Source: a virus. Taken from it: DNA of 35,368 bases. The first letter of the stretch is position 1; each line of letters begins with the position of its first letter. The notes under the pieces were generated by a model. That model saw nothing but the letters and a program-made list of their open reading frames with translations, searched no databases and was not told the DNA's origin. A program made the translations under genes and the position numbers. The DNA lies in IMG/VR virus record IMGVR_UViG_3300028823_000309, positions 1 through 35,368 of that record; one strand, given 5' to 3'. This document shows positions 14,832 to 22,360 of the stretch, piece after piece.

Positions 14832-15124
14832 TTCAGCAATCCCTTTTCACAAGCAAGCTTGACCTGGCATTTGCTCAATATCATGCTCACAATCCGCAAA
14901 TATATCAGTTATTCAAGCAATTTGCCTTCAAGGTCAAGAATGCTGGATTCAAGAAATACAGTGCCAGGACAATCTTTCACAGAATCAGATGGCATATCGA
15001 AGTTGACACAAAAGGTGACCCGTTCAAAATCAACAACAACTTTTCATCGCGCTATGCCAGGATGCTGATTGATGAGTTTCCAGAGTTTGAAGGTTTCTTT
15101 GAGCTGAGACGGTTGAAGTCTTAA
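14828..15124 (+). CDS. Conserved small phage protein of unknown function
   Basis: 98 residues starting in an ATGA overlap. The run FHRIRWHIEVDTKGDPFKIN (residues 50-69), then NNNFSSRYARMLIDEFPEF, is a pattern I recognise from many unnamed phage proteins in early regions. It is rich in Phe, Arg and Lys and probably helical. It may bind DNA, but this is not established. A near-perfect hairpin begins at its stop codon. Confidence 0.78.
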   Translation: MIQQSLFTSKLDLAFAQYHAHNPQIYQLFKQFAFKVKNAGFKKYSARTIFHRIRWHIEVDTKGDPFKINNNFSSRYARMLIDEFPEFEGFFELRRLKS

Positions 15125-15162
15125 TTGGCTGAAAATTGGATATTATCCAATTCAGAGCCAAT
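15124..15162 (+). promoter_or_regulatory. Near-perfect intergenic hairpin before ribosome binding site
   Basis: ATTGGCT (15124-15130) pairs with AGCCAAT (15156-15162). Inside a 3x3 internal loop, AATTGGATA (15134-15142) pairs with TATCCAATT (15144-15152), a dyad centred on one base; in RNA the loop would open to three or more bases. There is no T run after it. It ends one base before the GAAAGGATGAGCC leader of the next gene, so it could act on translation or RNA processing, or be a protein-binding dyad. Confidence 0.65.
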
Positions 15163-15176
15163 AGAAAGGATGAGCC

Positions 15177-15701
15177 ATGACATTCAAATCAGGTCAACAG
15201 AAAAAGCATATTGACAAGCTCAGGCAAGAAGTTCAAGCTCTCAAGAATTCAAAGGCTGATGTTATGAAGAATCTCAAGCAGGCTCTTGAAGAAAAGATTG
15301 AGCTGAGACAAGAGTTTGTGACTGCCAAAGACCTTGCAACTTTCTATGAGAAGCAAGCTGCTGAGAATGAGAAGCTTGCTGAATTATTCAAGCAGGTCTT
15401 GACGGTTCTGGCAGAATGCAAGGTTGACATTTCTGACATCCTTCTTGTGCCGGATAAAATCAAAAGGTTAATGGCAAATGATTTGTTTCAGACTTTGAAT
15501 TCAATTACAATAATACATCCCAAAGACCTTGAACATTATGGATTTCAGCGAATCTATCAAACCAAAGATTTTGAACCTGAAAAATGGAAAAAAGATGCTC
15601 TGAAAAGAGCCAAGCTTTACGGCTTTGAATTGATTTCAATAATTTCACATTGGGATGGTGAACAATACGGAGTTATGGAAAGACACAAAATAATTTCATA
15701 A
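15177..15701 (+). CDS. Coiled-coil protein of unknown function
   Basis: 174 residues behind the exact leader GAAAGGATGAGCC. Residues ~5-80 form a long coiled coil rich in Lys, Glu, Leu and Gln (KLRQEVQALKNSKADVMKNL, KQAAENEKLAELFKQVL). The C-terminal 80 residues look globular (FEPEKWKKDALKRAKLYGFE, then SHWDGEQYGV). No enzyme motif is visible. It may be a structural or accessory factor of the early proteins. Confidence 0.72.
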   Translation: MTFKSGQQKKHIDKLRQEVQALKNSKADVMKNLKQALEEKIELRQEFVTAKDLATFYEKQAAENEKLAELFKQVLTVLAECKVDISDILLVPDKIKRLMANDLFQTLNSITIIHPKDLEHYGFQRIYQTKDFEPEKWKKDALKRAKLYGFELISIISHWDGEQYGVMERHKIIS

Positions 15702-15716
15702 AGAAAGGAAAATCAG

Positions 15717-15971
15717 ATGTCATCGAATTTACCGCCTGGATGCAGTCAAAATGACATTCCTGGCTGCAGACCAATGGACATTGCAGTTGACAAGGCGATT
15801 GAAGCAAAAGAATGTGGAGCTTGCAAGCATTATAATAGCGATGCAGAAGATGAGGCTCTTGCCTGTAATTTTTGCCATAAGCATTCACGTTTTGAAGTGA
15901 ATGAAGACCATGCAAGAATTGTAGAGAATATTCAGATTGAAGCCGAAGCAAAGAGAATTGAAGGATGGTAA
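15717..15971 (+). CDS. Small protein with two CxxC pairs, probable zinc binding
   Basis: 84 residues behind AGAAAGGAAAATCAG. The start, SSNLPPGCSQNDIPG, is a short motif recurrent in small phage proteins. Cysteines at 33/36 (ECGACKHY) and 50/53 (ACNFCHKH) form two CxxC pairs, consistent with one structural zinc ion. The C-terminal part is an acidic helix. Function unknown; its stop codon lies three bases before the start of the nuclease gene. Confidence 0.75.
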   Translation: MSSNLPPGCSQNDIPGCRPMDIAVDKAIEAKECGACKHYNSDAEDEALACNFCHKHSRFEVNEDHARIVENIQIEAEAKRIEGW

Positions 15972-15973
15972 AA

Positions 15974-16789
15974 ATGACTAACCAGCTCATTCACCGGCAA
16001 AGCGCAATTATTACTTACTGGATGTGTGCTGAGAAATATCGGCGCAGATATGCCAATGAAGAATTCCGGTCACCTTGTGCCAGAATGATTAGAGGCAGTG
16101 GTGTGCATGGCGGGGCAGCTCATAACTTCAGGCAGAAGAAAGACAGCCATCAGGATTTGAAGAAGCAAGATATTGTTGATAAGGCTGTTGCAGTCTTTGA
16201 TGAGATATATGAAAATGAAGGCTGCACTCTTGCACCTGAAGAAAAGAGCAGGGGCAAAGGCATTGTCATTGGTGAAGAACGTGACAGGGTTTGGCGGTTA
16301 TCAGAGCTGCAGGCTGATGACCTTGCCCCGACAATTCAGCCGGTTGCAGTTGAGCAAACAATAATTGCCGATTTTCCATCTTTGGGATTCAAGGTCAGAG
16401 GCACACTTGATTTGAAGGATTCTCGGAATGTGATTCAAGACCTGAAAAGCTCAACCAAGAAAAGACCGGCTGCAGATGTCCATAAAGATTTTCAGCTCAC
16501 AACTTATGCCGCTTTGGATTTCACCTTAACAAAGAAAATGCCTGCAGGTCTCAAGTTGAATGTGCTGGTTGACAAGAAAAGACCTGAGCTGCAGATTCTT
16601 GAGACAGCCAGAGACATGCAAGATTTTGAGACTTGGTTCAGAACTATAAAGGCAGTCGATGCAGCAATCAGAGCTGGCATTTTCCCGCCGACCAACAAAC
16701 ATAACTGGTGGTGTTCACCAAAATGGTGTGAATATTGGGCAGATTGTATCTATTGGTCTGAGTCTGAGAGAAGCAGAATCTCAGCATGA
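15974..16789 (+). CDS. PD-(D/E)XK exonuclease, Cas4/AddB-like with cluster cysteines
   Basis: 271 residues from ATG 15974, nine bases after AAGGA; an ATG at 15965 is in frame but too close to it. The core has GSGVHGGAAHNF (H45), GTLDLKDS (D146), VIQDLKSS (D156, K158) and DFQLTTYAA (Q174), the RecB-family active site. Four cysteines, C18 in YWMCAEKY and C247, C252, C258 in WWCSPKWCEYWADC, match the iron-sulphur cluster pattern of Cas4 and AddB. Such enzymes resect DNA ends. With the next two large genes it likely forms the phage recombination set. Activity and cluster are inferred from motifs. Confidence 0.85.
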   Translation: MTNQLIHRQSAIITYWMCAEKYRRRYANEEFRSPCARMIRGSGVHGGAAHNFRQKKDSHQDLKKQDIVDKAVAVFDEIYENEGCTLAPEEKSRGKGIVIGEERDRVWRLSELQADDLAPTIQPVAVEQTIIADFPSLGFKVRGTLDLKDSRNVIQDLKSSTKKRPAADVHKDFQLTTYAALDFTLTKKMPAGLKLNVLVDKKRPELQILETARDMQDFETWFRTIKAVDAAIRAGIFPPTNKHNWWCSPKWCEYWADCIYWSESERSRISA

Positions 16790-16802
16790 AAGGTGGTGTT
16801 GA

Positions 16803-17021
16803 ATGGTGCAAAAAGTCATAATAGGCTATACCGATTTCAGCACAATTGATTTAAGGGAATATCTGTCAAATGTTGCTGAGGTAATTCAAGAAGATGACAA
16901 CACATTTATCTGTAATGCAAAAACACTGAGAGAATGCAGACAAGACCGTGAACCTTGTGGCAAGTGCTGCAAGATAAAACTGACACTTACGGCAGAGGTT
17001 TTGGAAAGGTATTGTTATTAA
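16803..17021 (+). CDS. Small cysteine-rich protein of unknown function
   Basis: 72 residues between the nuclease and the annealase-like gene, starting at ATG 16803 after GAAAGGTGGTGTTGA. Six cysteines lie in the second half (C37, C45, C52, C55, C56, C71), with CRQDREPCGKCC at the centre, suggestive of a metal site. The N-terminal half is alpha/beta (VIIGYTDFSTIDLREYL). No family recognised. Confidence 0.68.
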   Translation: MVQKVIIGYTDFSTIDLREYLSNVAEVIQEDDNTFICNAKTLRECRQDREPCGKCCKIKLTLTAEVLERYCY

Positions 17022-17037
17022 AGAAAGGTGGTGGCTT

Positions 17038-18393
17038 ATGGCTAAGACATCTGCACCTGCAGGTGACCCCGAAGACAGGCGAGAAGTTGAAGCTGAGATT
17101 GTCAAAGAAGATGAGCTTGACATTCTCAGGGGCAATGGCATTGATTCAGCTCAAACACCAACAGAGCTGATAAAATCCGGCATGGCTCTTGTCAAGCTTG
17201 AGAATACAACTCAAATGACAATTGCCAGGGCAACCCCCAGGAATGAAGAAAGGGTCTTGAAGAAGTGCCTTGCAGAGCTTGCTCTGTATCCTGACATGGC
17301 TGCAGAAGCAGTCTATGTCAAGCCGGTTGGCAAAGACAGAAACGGGGTCATGCAATACGTTGAAGGCTTGTCAATCAGAGCTGCAGAGTCTCTGGCAACC
17401 AGATGGGGCAATTGCGCCTATGGAGCTGAGCCGATTGCCGATGACGGTGAAATCTTCACTCTTGGAGTGGTCTTTCTGGATTACGAAAGCAATGTCAGGG
17501 CTTCCAGGCTCTTGAGAATTTCCAGAAAGTTCAAGCGAAGAACAGGGCAGATTTCAACCTATTCTGAAGACAGGTTTAATTCAACCGTCATCCCCGCAGC
17601 TCAAAGCAAAGCACTCAGGGAAGTTATCTTGAGAGCGTTGCCTTCAGGTCTGACAAAGGCATATCTGAAGAAGGCTCAAGAGCTGATGAACAAGCAGTTC
17701 ACACCTGAACAGCAGAAACATTATCAAAAAAAGCTTGTTGAAAGCTTTGCCCAGGTGAAGGTTTCCGAAGAACAAATTGGAGAAATTCTTGGCAAGCCCT
17801 TAAACATGGGCATCACAGAGAATGAGTTGACCAAGCTCAGGGGCATCTACAATGCCTTAAAGGATGGCGAAACCACGATTGACCAGCTCATTGGCAGCAG
17901 CCAGGATTTCCAGCCACCAGCTCAGGCATCAGCAGAAGAAGCCTTGAAAGCAGCTCGGGCAGCCACAAAAGAAGAATCCGATAAATCCGATGACAATACT
18001 GAATCAGAAAAGAAAAGGGGCAGAGGCAGGCCAAGAAAAGAGCCTGAAAGCAAGCCTGCTGAAGAAAAACAGGCTACTGAGACACCAGATGGGCCAGAAG
18101 AAGCCGCTACAACCCCAAAACGGCAGGATTTGACGCCTCCTAAGACCACAAAAGCTGAAGAAGCTTCTGTTAAATCTGCTGAGCCTGCAGCCGAAGACCC
18201 TGAAAGGGCGGCTCTGATTCAGGCTATCAAAGACAGCTCTGCAAGCCTTGAAAACAAGATTGCCATAGTTTCTGAAGTTTGCGGTGCAAGCTTCTCTGAC
18301 CAAGCTCTTGCAGACATGGCTGAGAATCCTGAGCTGATTGAAGAAACTGCAAAGCTCAAGTCGGTTGTGAATATTCTCAAGATGATGGCTTAG
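17038..18393 (+). CDS. Conserved phage protein, possible single-strand annealing/recombination factor with AT-hook
   Basis: 451 residues behind GAAAGGTGG. The conserved domain (~residues 45-230) has ATPRNEERVLKKCLAELAL, QYVEGLSIRAAESLATRWGN and TVIPAAQSKALREVILRALP. I recognise this EG-S-R-AE pattern from a widespread phage family coded near exonucleases; a single-strand annealing role is plausible but unproven. Residues ~300-385 are a low-complexity Ala/Glu/Lys/Pro linker holding KKRGRGRPRKE, a clear AT-hook for A+T-rich minor grooves. A short helical C-terminal domain ends the protein. It sits between a nuclease and a Rad50-like ATPase, which supports a DNA recombination role. Confidence 0.7.
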   Translation: MAKTSAPAGDPEDRREVEAEIVKEDELDILRGNGIDSAQTPTELIKSGMALVKLENTTQMTIARATPRNEERVLKKCLAELALYPDMAAEAVYVKPVGKDRNGVMQYVEGLSIRAAESLATRWGNCAYGAEPIADDGEIFTLGVVFLDYESNVRASRLLRISRKFKRRTGQISTYSEDRFNSTVIPAAQSKALREVILRALPSGLTKAYLKKAQELMNKQFTPEQQKHYQKKLVESFAQVKVSEEQIGEILGKPLNMGITENELTKLRGIYNALKDGETTIDQLIGSSQDFQPPAQASAEEALKAARAATKEESDKSDDNTESEKKRGRGRPRKEPESKPAEEKQATETPDGPEEAATTPKRQDLTPPKTTKAEEASVKSAEPAAEDPERAALIQAIKDSSASLENKIAIVSEVCGASFSDQALADMAENPELIEETAKLKSVVNILKMMA

Positions 18394-18401
18394 AGGAAAA
18401 A

Positions 18402-19757
18402 ATGTCAAAAAAATGTCCAGTTTGTTCACAAGAAATGACTGAAACCAAAGGGGGGCATTCATGCTCTTGTGGCTATGGTGAATGGCAAAGACCTCACTAT
18501 ATTAGAAAGGGGGCTGATTTGGAAAGCGCCAAAATAGTCATGCTGAAAGCTCAAAACGTCAAAAGGCTTTCAGCAGTTGAGATTCATCCCGATAAGGATG
18601 AAAGCCTTGTTGTCATTGGCGGTGAGAATGCCCAGGGCAAGACCAGCGTGCTTGACTCAATAATGTATGCTCTGGCGGGGGGCAAAAGCATTCCTGAAGA
18701 TGTGGTCAAGCACGGTGAAAAGCAGGCGGTCATCGAGCTTGACCTGGGTGAACTGATTGTCAATCGTACGCTTGGCAAAGGGGCAAAGCTTGAAGTCAAG
18801 TATAAGGATGGCAGGAAAATGGGCAGCCCTCAAAAGCTGCTTGATGACTTGGCAGGCAAGCTGACTTTTGACCCCTTGCATTTTCAAAGGCTTTCAGAGA
18901 CCACTGCAGGCAGAAGACAGCAGGCAGAGATTCTCAGAGAATTGATTGGGCTTGACTTCACAGCCCATGAGAATCAAAGAAAGGCTTTATATGACCAGAG
19001 AACTGATGTCAATAGAGACCTGAAAAGAATTGAAGGTCATCTTGAGAGCCTTGAATATTTCCCTGATGCCCCCAAAGAGCCAGTTTCAGCTTCTGAGCTT
19101 GTCGAAGAACTGCAGAAAGCAACTGACCATAATAGAAAAAAACTCAGACATGCTGCAGAATTAGACTTGGTTGAAAAATCTATTGACGCAATCAAGAAAG
19201 AAATCAATAAACTGCAGAAAGAGCTTGAAGACAAGATTGCAACCAAGCTGACAATTCAGAAAATACTCAAAGAATTCAATCCGATTGATGACCAGGCAAT
19301 CAGGGAAAAGCTGCAGCAGGTTGAGCAGCTCAATGACCAGGTGCAGAAAAACAAAGCCAGAAATGAAAGTCTGAAGCAGCAATCAAAGCTCAGGCAGCAA
19401 TCTGAAAAGTTCACTGAGCAGATTGAAGACCTGGACAAAAGAAAGCAAGAAGCTCTCAACAATGCCGATATGCCGATTGAAGGCTTGAGCTTCACAGAAG
19501 AAGGGGTCATTTTTAATAAAGTGCCTTTTGAAAACTGCAGCTCAGCAGAGCAGCTCAAGTTGTCAGTGGCAATGGGCATCAAGATGAATCCCAAGCTCAA
19601 AATCATGCTTATCAGAGATGGCAGCCTGCTGGATGACAACAGCCTTGAAACTCTCAGAGAGATGGCAAGCAAGGCGGGTCAACAAGTCTGGCTTGAGAGA
19701 GTTGGCAAAGGTGAAGAATGCACAGTTGTCATAGAGGATGGCACTGTGCTGAAATAG
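18402..19757 (+). CDS. Rad50/SbcC-like ABC ATPase with N-terminal zinc-ribbon-like motif
   Basis: 451 residues. Cysteines 5, 8, 21 and 23 (CPVC, then CSCGYG) suggest a small zinc ribbon. The ATPase has Walker A GGENAQGKTS (73-82), and a Q-loop region near FDPLHFQRLS. A coiled coil covers ~210-350. An ABC-signature equivalent, NCSSAEQLKLSVAMG (~382-396), is followed by IMLIRDGSLLDD (~403-414) in place of the usual Walker B DE. This shape belongs to a phage branch of SMC-like ATPases. It probably opens or tethers DNA ends for the nuclease two genes upstream. The missing Glu after the Walker B Asp may mean slow ATP turnover. The start follows AGAGGAAAAA. Confidence 0.83.
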   Translation: MSKKCPVCSQEMTETKGGHSCSCGYGEWQRPHYIRKGADLESAKIVMLKAQNVKRLSAVEIHPDKDESLVVIGGENAQGKTSVLDSIMYALAGGKSIPEDVVKHGEKQAVIELDLGELIVNRTLGKGAKLEVKYKDGRKMGSPQKLLDDLAGKLTFDPLHFQRLSETTAGRRQQAEILRELIGLDFTAHENQRKALYDQRTDVNRDLKRIEGHLESLEYFPDAPKEPVSASELVEELQKATDHNRKKLRHAAELDLVEKSIDAIKKEINKLQKELEDKIATKLTIQKILKEFNPIDDQAIREKLQQVEQLNDQVQKNKARNESLKQQSKLRQQSEKFTEQIEDLDKRKQEALNNADMPIEGLSFTEEGVIFNKVPFENCSSAEQLKLSVAMGIKMNPKLKIMLIRDGSLLDDNSLETLREMASKAGQQVWLERVGKGEECTVVIEDGTVLK

Positions 19758-19781
19758 TCTTTTTGAGAAAGGAAAATTCAA

Positions 19782-20156
19782 ATGGATTCTAAGGTTGAAA
19801 TTCAGATTCCAGAAAAGCTTATTTCAAATTTAATTCAGGCTGAATTGATTGACAAGCTTGGTGATAAAGAAAAACTCATAAGAGCAGTTGTTCAATCTGC
19901 CATGAGTTTCAAACCAGACAGATATTCTGATGAAACAAACTTTGAGAAAAAAATCAAAGAAATGATTCAGGATGCTGCGAAAGAAGCTTTTCAAGAATGG
20001 CTCACAAAACATAAAGAAAAAATCAAGCAAGCATTAATAAATTACATGACAAAAAATAAAAATAAAGTGCTAAAGAACATGGTTGATGCCTTAATAAAAG
20101 AAGGCAGCAGTTGGAGGCCTTTTGTTAGAATTGATTTGAAAAAAGATGAAATATGA
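19782..20156 (+). CDS. Charged helical protein of unknown function
   Basis: 124 residues behind GAGAAAGGAAAATTC. It is very rich in Lys, Glu, Ile and Asn and almost entirely helical (KLISNLIQAELIDKLGDKEK, WLTKHKEKIKQALINYMT). The end SSWRPFVRIDLKKDEI may form a strand. No motif or family was recognised. Part of the early operon by strand and spacing. Confidence 0.7.
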   Translation: MDSKVEIQIPEKLISNLIQAELIDKLGDKEKLIRAVVQSAMSFKPDRYSDETNFEKKIKEMIQDAAKEAFQEWLTKHKEKIKQALINYMTKNKNKVLKNMVDALIKEGSSWRPFVRIDLKKDEI

Positions 20157-20207
20157 TTAAAAAGTTTTCACAAGCTGTAATCTTTTTTTTAAAGAAAGGA
20201 TGGATGT

Positions 20208-20540
20208 ATGAAGAAATTAGGCGGTCAGCAAGACCTTATCGAAGGCGATTTGCCTGTCTTGGAAGATGAAGAAGTTGCGGGAAAGCTTGAACAGATTTGG
20301 AAGCTCAGAGAATCCGCAAAGACACATGATAAGCTTGTGGGTGAAGTCAAAGAATTCATCCAGGGCTGGATTCTTGGCTTGCCGAAGAAAGACCAGGCTG
20401 TTGAGCAGTTCAAATGCGGCGATTTCATTTTGACTTTCAAAGTCGAAAACAAAGAAGTCAAGAAAGTCGAATACGAAACAAAAGGCGGCAAAAAGGTCAA
20501 GGTCAAGCTTACCCCCGAAGATGACAAAGAAAGTGACTAA
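20208..20540 (+). CDS. Small protein of unknown function upstream of resolvase
   Basis: 110 residues behind AGAAAGGATGGATGT. The N-terminal part is acidic and helical (DLPVLEDEEVAGKLEQIWKL); the C-terminal part is Lys-rich beta hairpin-like (KVENKEVKKVEYETKGGKKV). The stop TAA shares one base with the ATG of the resolvase gene, so the two are coupled and may act together. No named family was recognised. Confidence 0.72.
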   Translation: MKKLGGQQDLIEGDLPVLEDEEVAGKLEQIWKLRESAKTHDKLVGEVKEFIQGWILGLPKKDQAVEQFKCGDFILTFKVENKEVKKVEYETKGGKKVKVKLTPEDDKESD

Positions 20541-21217
20541 TGGACATCACCAAAGTCAATAGAAGAAGGCTCAGGTTGCTTCTCAGGCTTTTCATTCCTG
20601 GCAGGCCAAAGCCAAAGCAAAGGCTGAGATTTATGATTGCAGGCAGGTGGGGCAAGTACAAAGAAAGCAAACTGCTTGCCCCATTGAAAAAACTGCTTGA
20701 TTCTATCAAGTGGATGCTTGTTGCACCTGAAGCCCCTGGTGATGAAATGAAAGAGCTGATAAAAGAGAATCAAGAATGTCTTTCAGCAATTGACAATCTG
20801 CCTGAAGGCCATCCAAAAGTTGTTGGCTTCACGCCAAGTGACACAGCCGATTGGGAAAGCTTTGTTGCTAAGAAAGCCAGAAACAAATTCAAAGGCTCTG
20901 TTATTCTCAGAGAAGTGGCAATCTTTTTCCGGTTCATTTATGCCAAGAGAAACTTTCCTGATACCAGCAACATTGTCAAATCTGTTGAAGACGGTCTTCA
21001 GAAAGCAGGCATTTTCAAGAACGACAAACAGGTTGGCATCCATGTCACTTTCAGGGATTATGTCAAATCAACCAGGCTTGAAGGCACTTTGCTGCACGTC
21101 TTTGAGTGCTTTCAGGTTTCTGAAATAGAGGGGCAAGATGGCAAGGCCAAAAGCGATAAAACCAGAAGAACTGGACATGCTGACTCAGTTCAGAGTGCAA
21201 ATAGTCACATGGGATAA
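20540..21217 (+). CDS. RusA-like Holliday junction resolvase
   Basis: 225 residues. Family features: GRPKPKQRLRF near the N terminus, then RNFPDTSNIVKSVEDGL (from residue 137) and FKNDKQV (D162). E. coli RusA (about 120 residues) uses three Asp residues; here D141 and D162 are kept, but the second position of the D-x-D pair is Ser (PDTSN), a variant also found in other homologues. A helical insert of roughly 60-80 residues (~45-115) makes the protein long. RusA cuts four-way junctions, which helps recombination and clears branches before packaging. The last 26 codons overlap the next gene in another frame. The start is in a TAATG overlap. Confidence 0.85.
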   Translation: MDITKVNRRRLRLLLRLFIPGRPKPKQRLRFMIAGRWGKYKESKLLAPLKKLLDSIKWMLVAPEAPGDEMKELIKENQECLSAIDNLPEGHPKVVGFTPSDTADWESFVAKKARNKFKGSVILREVAIFFRFIYAKRNFPDTSNIVKSVEDGLQKAGIFKNDKQVGIHVTFRDYVKSTRLEGTLLHVFECFQVSEIEGQDGKAKSDKTRRTGHADSVQSANSHMG

Positions 21218-21932
21218 GTATCAGATTGATGCGATTGGCAATAAATTGAAAGGCAAAGACTGGCTGAAACTTGTTGCAGCAGGCACAACAGACACCATGC
21301 ACGAAGAAAAGCTTGCCACCAGAGGGCTTTTCTTTGACATGCTCAGGCATTCCAAAGGGGGCAGAAGGCCAGGATACCTGGTTGCAGGCAGCAATGAACC
21401 GCTGACCTTGAGCAGGCTTGCCAGGTATCTTTGGGTTTCGGTTGAAGAATTATTGCCACCACTGAAAAGGCTTATGATTACTGACAGAATCAAGCTGCTT
21501 GTTTCACCCGAGACAGATGAGCCTGAAGAAAAGATGCAAGTCGAATCTGAGCCGCCTTCTGAGAAAATCCTACAGCATAGAGCAATCAAAATCTTTTGGC
21601 TCTGTTGGGATGAGCTGCACATTAAAAGTTACAACAGAGAATATGATAAAGGTCAATGGGATGAGCTGAATCTGCTCAAAGTCTTGACTGTTGAGAAGCT
21701 TGAAAGGTTTATTGCTTATGCCTTTCATTTCCATCAATCAGATGAGCAGATTGGCATTCCAAAGCCTGAAGAAGAAAAGACTTCAAAACTGAAAGCACCA
21801 AGCATTGAAAATTTCCTGAAAAGAGTGCCGGATTACTCAAGCAGATTGCGGGGGCAGAAATGGGAAATGAGCCAGAAATTTGCAACAGAGAACCTGAAAA
21901 AGCATCAGCATCTGTTGAGCCATCAGAATTGA
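21138..21932 (+). CDS. Putative winged-helix protein, possible replication or transcription factor
   Basis: 264 residues from ATG 21138 behind GAGGGGCAAG, inside the 3' end of the resolvase gene. Residues ~93-120 (PLTLSRLARYLWVSVEELL, then PPLKRLMITDRIKLL) read like a helix-turn-helix plus wing, as in DnaD-type replication factors. A Glu/Ser-rich linker follows, then a helical domain with KIFWLCWDELHIKSYN. The C terminus overlaps the next gene by 73 bp. Phage replication initiators often have this build and lie near the recombination genes, but the match is weak. Confidence 0.65.
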   Translation: MARPKAIKPEELDMLTQFRVQIVTWDKYQIDAIGNKLKGKDWLKLVAAGTTDTMHEEKLATRGLFFDMLRHSKGGRRPGYLVAGSNEPLTLSRLARYLWVSVEELLPPLKRLMITDRIKLLVSPETDEPEEKMQVESEPPSEKILQHRAIKIFWLCWDELHIKSYNREYDKGQWDELNLLKVLTVEKLERFIAYAFHFHQSDEQIGIPKPEEEKTSKLKAPSIENFLKRVPDYSSRLRGQKWEMSQKFATENLKKHQHLLSHQN

Positions 21933-22348
21933 CACAGAAGCTGCTTGCCTTTTTGTGTATATCAAGAATCATGGACAAGTGGCAAACTCTCAAAGACAAG
22001 AAAGCCATTTTCAAAGATAAGCAATTCAAGATTGAGCAGGCATTCTGGACAAATAAAATTGACCTTTACTTTATTGAAAAAGATGGCAAGCTCAGCAGGC
22101 CATATTCGGCGAGACAGGTCTTTTTGCACTGGCAGGAAAAGACCGAAGAAGATTATGAGAAGTTTGCAAAAGAGCTGATGCAAAAAAACAAGATTCTGAT
22201 TGAACCTTTGGAATATAAAAAAGGTGATTCAGATAAGATTATTAAAATCAGAGCTGCTCTTTCGGATGTCGAAAAGAGATGGCTTGACCAAAGATTGATA
22301 CCAATTGAACAGCAGATATTTTACAGAAAGCATGAACTCTGGAAATAG
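21860..22348 (+). CDS. Helical protein of unknown function
   Basis: 162 residues from ATG 21860 behind GGGGGCAGAA, overlapping the preceding gene by 73 bp in another frame. It is rich in aromatic and charged residues (KQFKIEQAFWTNKIDLYFIE, then SARQVFLHWQEKTEEDYEKF). The first 25 residues are acidic and probably disordered. No family recognised. The coupling with the winged-helix gene suggests a shared task, perhaps replication. Confidence 0.68.
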   Translation: MGNEPEICNREPEKASASVEPSELTQKLLAFLCISRIMDKWQTLKDKKAIFKDKQFKIEQAFWTNKIDLYFIEKDGKLSRPYSARQVFLHWQEKTEEDYEKFAKELMQKNKILIEPLEYKKGDSDKIIKIRAALSDVEKRWLDQRLIPIEQQIFYRKHELWK

Positions 22349-22360
22349 AAAGGATGAGCC

